Positions 5,807 through 7,971 of a stretch of DNA of 7,971 nt are shown here, piece after piece. Origin of the DNA: an uncultured Clostridia bacterium (lineage in GTDB: Bacteria; Bacillota; Clostridia; Christensenellales; UBA1242); contig CAMOCH010000040.1 of assembly GCA_946610655.1 (NCBI GenBank), positions 1-7,971 of the forward strand, given 5' to 3'. The notes under the pieces were generated by a model, which was not told the origin of the DNA, made no database searches, and saw only the letters and a list, made by a program, of their open reading frames with translations. How positions within the stretch are numbered: position 1 is the stretch's first letter; every line of letters begins with the position of its first letter. A program made the translations under genes and the position numbers.

Positions 5807-5823
5807 TAAACATAATATGTTTA
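5807..5823. promoter_or_regulatory. 17-bp palindrome adjacent to the -35 box (probable operator)
   Basis: TAAACATAATATGTTTA is a perfect inverted repeat of 8-bp arms around a single central A. It ends one base before the -35 box TTGCGA (5825-5830) of the following operon. This is the usual place and symmetry for a dimeric transcription factor acting on a promoter. I cannot assign a regulator family from the arms alone, and none is encoded in the window. Confidence 0.5.
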
Positions 5824-5824
5824 G

Positions 5825-5853
5825 TTGCGAAAATTTTATAATTGTGATAATAT
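5825..5853 (+). promoter_or_regulatory. Sigma-A-type extended -10 promoter of the membrane protein-dehydrogenase operon
   Basis: The -35 box TTGCGA (5825-5830), a 17-nt spacer, a TG extension (5845-5846) and a -10 box TAATAT (5848-5853) precede the gene at 5876. The start near 5860 gives a leader of about 16 nt containing the AAAGGAG ribosome binding site (5862-5868). The rest of the gap back to the terminator at 5707 holds nothing I recognise apart from the palindrome next to the -35 box. Confidence 0.65.
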
Positions 5854-5875
5854 ACAATAGAAAAGGAGAAATATT

Positions 5876-6730
5876 ATGCCAGGTGGAAATGTAGGACATG
5901 GTGGTGGAGGTTTTTCTGGAGGGCATTCAGGTGGCTTTTCTGGGGGACATAGTCATTCACATTCAAGTGGAAATGGACTTTTAACAGGTCTTATTGTTGG
6001 TTCATTATTTTCAAGAAATAGTTCAGGTAGCTCTAGTAGTGGAAGTTCAATAACTCCGGTTGACCCAACACAAGGTGGAAAATACAGAAAAGTTAAAAAT
6101 AAAACATTAACATATGTAATTTCTGCAATATTTTTAGCTTTAACAATACTTTTTGTTGGATTATCTATTGCATTTAGATTTGAAAATGTGTATGTTTTAG
6201 TTTCTGCAAAAGCTGTTAAGTGTGAAGTAGATACAAGTTCTTCAACATATAGTCACAAGTATTATTACACATCTTATAACTTTACAACACTTAATGGGGA
6301 AAATATGTTTGGAGTAAGAAGCCAAATATCTTGGGATGGCCTAGATGATTTGGATCCTGCTGATAACCCATATAGTGAAGATCAAATAAACGAAATATAT
6401 TTGAAGAAATCTAGTGGTTATAGAGATTTAAATATTTATTATTTAAAGAGTAATCCTTCTATTATCTATGATGAAGCAGCAAAAGTTTATGATGAAATAC
6501 CTTCAAAAAATGGAGTGTTTATATTCTTTGCTGTAATTTGTGGAATAGTAACACTTCTTGTATTCTTTGTGGGAATATCTAAGTATGAACTTAATCCAGA
6601 ATATGTTAGAGAGCAAACAAGGCTTGAAAAACAAAAGGTTCCTCAAGGAAAAAGAAGATGCTCATATTGTGGCTCTGTGTTTGATGAAAAAGAAGACAAG
6701 TGTCCAGATTGCGGTGCTTCGCAAAAATAA
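5876..6730 (+). CDS. Membrane protein with Gly/His-rich N-terminus, DUF3592-like domain and C-terminal zinc ribbon
   Basis: A 284-residue protein without a name I know. Residues 1-60 are low complexity in Gly, Ser and His, with an exact tandem repeat GGFSGGHS (11-18 and 19-26) followed by HSHSS. A transmembrane helix lies at about 79-101, preceded by five Lys/Arg, which suggests the N-terminus is cytoplasmic. The segment 105-205 (beta-rich, with YYTSYNFTTLNGENMFGV and LNIYYLKSNPSIIYDE) resembles the pattern of DUF3592 domains and would be extracytoplasmic. A second helix at about 213-235 is followed by a basic region and a zinc ribbon, C262-x2-C265-x10-C276-x2-C279. Function is unknown. Metal sensing or binding at both cytoplasmic ends is an inference. 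ATG 5876 has AAAGGAG 7 nt upstream. It is followed after 17 nt by the dehydrogenase gene, with no terminator between them. Confidence 0.85.
   Translation: MPGGNVGHGGGGFSGGHSGGFSGGHSHSHSSGNGLLTGLIVGSLFSRNSSGSSSSGSSITPVDPTQGGKYRKVKNKTLTYVISAIFLALTILFVGLSIAFRFENVYVLVSAKAVKCEVDTSSSTYSHKYYYTSYNFTTLNGENMFGVRSQISWDGLDDLDPADNPYSEDQINEIYLKKSSGYRDLNIYYLKSNPSIIYDEAAKVYDEIPSKNGVFIFFAVICGIVTLLVFFVGISKYELNPEYVREQTRLEKQKVPQGKRRCSYCGSVFDEKEDKCPDCGASQK
5906..5953 (+). repeat. Tandem repeat encoding GGFSGGHS twice
   Basis: Two adjacent 24-bp units (5906-5929 and 5930-5953) encode the identical octapeptide but differ at synonymous positions, which shows that the protein sequence rather than the DNA has been kept. 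The repeat forms the core of the Gly/His-rich N-terminus of the membrane protein and continues into a HSHSS run. Confidence 0.75.
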
Positions 6731-6747
6731 AATATTGGGAGATAATT

Positions 6748-7704
6748 ATGAAATATAAAAATGTTGTTGTTGCTGGTGGCGGCGTTCTTGGTTCACAAAT
6801 TGCCTTTCAAAGTGCATACTCAGGATTTAATGTAACCATTTTAATTAGAAAAGAAGATTCTTTGGAAAGTCTTCAATCAAAATTAAAAGGTTTGTATGAA
6901 TCATATGTTGAAACAATCAAATCAATGAACAAAACAAACTGGGCAAGAGGTATTGCAAGTGTTGATAGTTTTGATAAAAATGAATGTTTAGAAAAAGCGA
7001 AAAAAGCTTATGAAAACATTAATATTGAAACAGACCAAGCAAAAGCTCTTAAAAATGCAGATTTGCTTATTGAATCAATCACTGAAAAGTTGGATGTTAA
7101 AACAGCTTTCTATAAACAAATTGCACCATTGATGCCAGAAAAAACTGTTGTTGTTACAAACTCTTCAACATTGCTTCCTTCAAAAATGGCAAAAAGCACA
7201 GGCAGACCAGAAAAGTATTTGGCAATGCATTTTGCAAATGTTATTTGGAAAAATAATATTGCTGAAATTATGGGACATAGTGGCACAAAAGAAGAATACT
7301 TTAATGAAATTGTAAAATTTGCAGAAGCAATTAATATGATTCCTCTTCCTGCAAGAGAAGAGAAATCTGGCTATATGCTCAACTCAATGCTTGTTCCATT
7401 TTTGCTTTGCGCAATGGATTTGGTTGCAAATGGCGTTTCTGATCCACAAACAATAGACAAAGCTTGGACTCTTGGAACAGGTGCTCCAAAAGGACCTTTT
7501 GAAATTATGGATATAGTTGGGCTTGTTACAGCAAAAAATATTGTTGAACAATATCAAAAAGTTCCAAATATTTTTGACCCACTTCTTAAAAAAATGATGC
7601 TTCCATATAACTATGATGGAATGCTTAAAATTCTTAATAAGTATATTGATGATGGAAAACTTGGTGTATCGACTGGCGAAGGATTTTATAAATATAAAAA
7701 GTAA
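6748..7704 (+). CDS. 3-hydroxyacyl-CoA dehydrogenase family protein (3HCDH)
   Basis: A 318-residue NAD-dependent dehydrogenase of the L-3-hydroxyacyl-CoA / 3-hydroxybutyryl-CoA family. The Rossmann motif is VVAGGGVLGSQ (8-18; GxGxxG = G10, G12, G15). The catalytic set is conserved in kind and spacing: S140 in TNSST, H161 in HFANV, E173 in IAEIMG (12 after the His, as in the human enzyme) and N212 in YMLNSMLVPFL. The C-terminal dimerisation domain contains GTGAPKGPFEIMDIVGL (243-259) and ends in GEGFYKYKK. Length is that of single-domain family members (about 280-320). ATG 6748 is chosen for its GGGAG site (6737-6741); in-frame codons further upstream lie inside the previous gene. No thiolase, crotonase or acyl-CoA dehydrogenase gene is nearby, so the substrate (acyl-CoA or another hydroxy acid) is not settled. 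Confidence 0.88.
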   Translation: MKYKNVVVAGGGVLGSQIAFQSAYSGFNVTILIRKEDSLESLQSKLKGLYESYVETIKSMNKTNWARGIASVDSFDKNECLEKAKKAYENINIETDQAKALKNADLLIESITEKLDVKTAFYKQIAPLMPEKTVVVTNSSTLLPSKMAKSTGRPEKYLAMHFANVIWKNNIAEIMGHSGTKEEYFNEIVKFAEAINMIPLPAREEKSGYMLNSMLVPFLLCAMDLVANGVSDPQTIDKAWTLGTGAPKGPFEIMDIVGLVTAKNIVEQYQKVPNIFDPLLKKMMLPYNYDGMLKILNKYIDDGKLGVSTGEGFYKYKK

Positions 7705-7712
7705 ATAAAAAA

Positions 7713-7737
7713 GCATCTCGAAAGAGATGTTTTTTTT
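7713..7737 (+). terminator. Rho-independent terminator after the 3HCDH gene
   Basis: A 7-bp stem (7713-7719 with 7724-7730, closing with a G-T wobble) is capped by a GAAA tetraloop, which gives a stable C(GAAA)G hairpin. It is preceded by an A-run and followed by a T-run to 7737. It lies 8 nt after the dehydrogenase stop and ends the second rightward operon. Confidence 0.9.
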
Positions 7738-7775
7738 AACAAAAAATGTTATACAAACAGTATAATATAGTTATA

Positions 7776-7793
7776 AAAATATAATTATATTTT
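7776..7793. promoter_or_regulatory. 18-bp all-AT palindrome upstream of the ABC transporter promoter
   Basis: AAAATATAATTATATTTT is a perfect inverted repeat centred between 7784 and 7785, ending 7 bp before the -35 box at 7801. It could be an operator. Because it is made only of A and T in a very AT-rich gap, chance symmetry is more likely than for the palindrome at 5807-5823. Confidence 0.3.
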
Positions 7794-7800
7794 AAATTTG

Positions 7801-7829
7801 TTGATTACATTTTTAATGTGTGCTATTAT
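7801..7829 (+). promoter_or_regulatory. Sigma-A-type extended -10 promoter of the ABC transporter gene
   Basis: The -35 box TTGATT (7801-7806), a 17-nt spacer, a TG extension (7821-7822) and a -10 box TATTAT (7824-7829) precede the ABC gene. A start near 7836 gives a leader of about 17 nt. The -35 is weaker than at the other promoters in the window, but the extended -10 compensates. Confidence 0.6.
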
Positions 7830-7852
7830 ATTTCCATTATGGAGAAGACATT

Positions 7853-7971
7853 ATGTTAGAATTAAAAAATATTAAAAAAGTTTATGAACTTGGTAAACCA
7901 AGAAGCAAAGATTATCAACAAACACATGCGCTAAAAGGTGTGTCTGTTGTTTTTCGTGATAGCGAGTTTGT
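7853..7971 (+). CDS. ABC transporter ATP-binding protein, N-terminus (runs off the window)
   Basis: Only the first 39 residues are visible. LELKNIKKVYELG with the aromatic A-loop residue Y11, followed by THALKGVSVVFRDSEFV, is the standard opening of ABC ATPases of the MacB/LolD/BceA type, in which the Walker A loop comes a few residues later, beyond the window. A GGAG site (7841-7844) lies 8 nt upstream of the ATG. Whether a permease domain is fused, and what is transported, cannot be seen. It has its own promoter and follows a strong terminator, so it starts a new unit. Confidence 0.88.
   Translation, partial: MLELKNIKKVYELGKPRSKDYQQTHALKGVSVVFRDSEF

Noticed and set aside
5657..5926. 89-residue open frame on the minus strand, whose last 42 residues (from MRTNAKELL) look somewhat protein-like
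   Set aside because: No ribosome binding site before either start. It overlaps the start, promoter and palindrome of the 5876 gene, and its 3' end runs through the terminator hairpin at 5666-5707. Most likely a chance frame, although a decayed gene cannot be excluded.
6700..6747. Upstream start for the dehydrogenase overlapping the zinc-ribbon gene
   Set aside because: The extra residues are not part of the Rossmann fold; ATG 6748 has a GGGAG site and starts a few residues before the GxGxxG strand, as usual.

Overview
The window is an AT-rich chromosomal segment (G+C clearly low by eye) from what looks like a low-GC Gram-positive bacterium, probably an endospore-forming or formerly spore-forming Clostridia/Firmicutes lineage. 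This rests on conserved Firmicutes neighbours (mrnC-rlmB-sigH and dnaX-ebfC-recR), a CwlD-type cortex amidase, AGGAGG-type ribosome binding sites, sigma-A-like promoters and intrinsic terminators. I cannot name the species or genus.

Layout. Positions 1-304 (minus strand) hold the N-terminal 101 residues of an HD-domain phosphohydrolase with its own promoter. A strong hairpin terminator (385-421) separates it from a CwlD-like N-acetylmuramoyl-L-alanine amidase (1194-451, minus strand). Only 35 bp divide the amidase start from a rightward housekeeping operon: mrnC (Mini-RNase III), rlmB (23S rRNA 2'-O-methyltransferase), a SigH-like sigma factor, dnaX (clamp-loader tau/gamma), ebfC (nucleoid-associated protein), recR (recombination mediator) and a small unknown two-helix membrane protein. 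The first three junctions are nearly gapless (4-nt overlap, 1-nt overlap, 8-nt gap). A second promoter lies before ebfC, and a terminator ends the unit at about 5707.

A second rightward unit (5876-7704) has its own promoter, with a perfect palindrome against its -35 box. It encodes an unrecognised membrane protein (Gly/His-rich N-terminus, two transmembrane helices around a DUF3592-like domain, C-terminal zinc ribbon) and a 3-hydroxyacyl-CoA dehydrogenase family protein, and ends at a GAAA-loop terminator. The window closes with another promoter and the first 39 codons of an ABC transporter ATP-binding subunit.

In Bacillus subtilis, mrnC-rlmB-rae1-sigH and dnaX-ebfC-recR-yaaL-bofA are two separate clusters. 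Here they are joined into one transcription unit without rae1, so rRNA maturation, a stationary-phase/sporulation sigma factor, the clamp loader and recombination share one promoter. Most of the window is ordinary core genome. I see no mobile element, CRISPR array, tRNA or rRNA. The least explained parts are the Gly/His-DUF3592-zinc-ribbon protein and its operator-like palindrome, the altered zinc module of DnaX, and the overlapping divergent cwlD/mrnC promoters.
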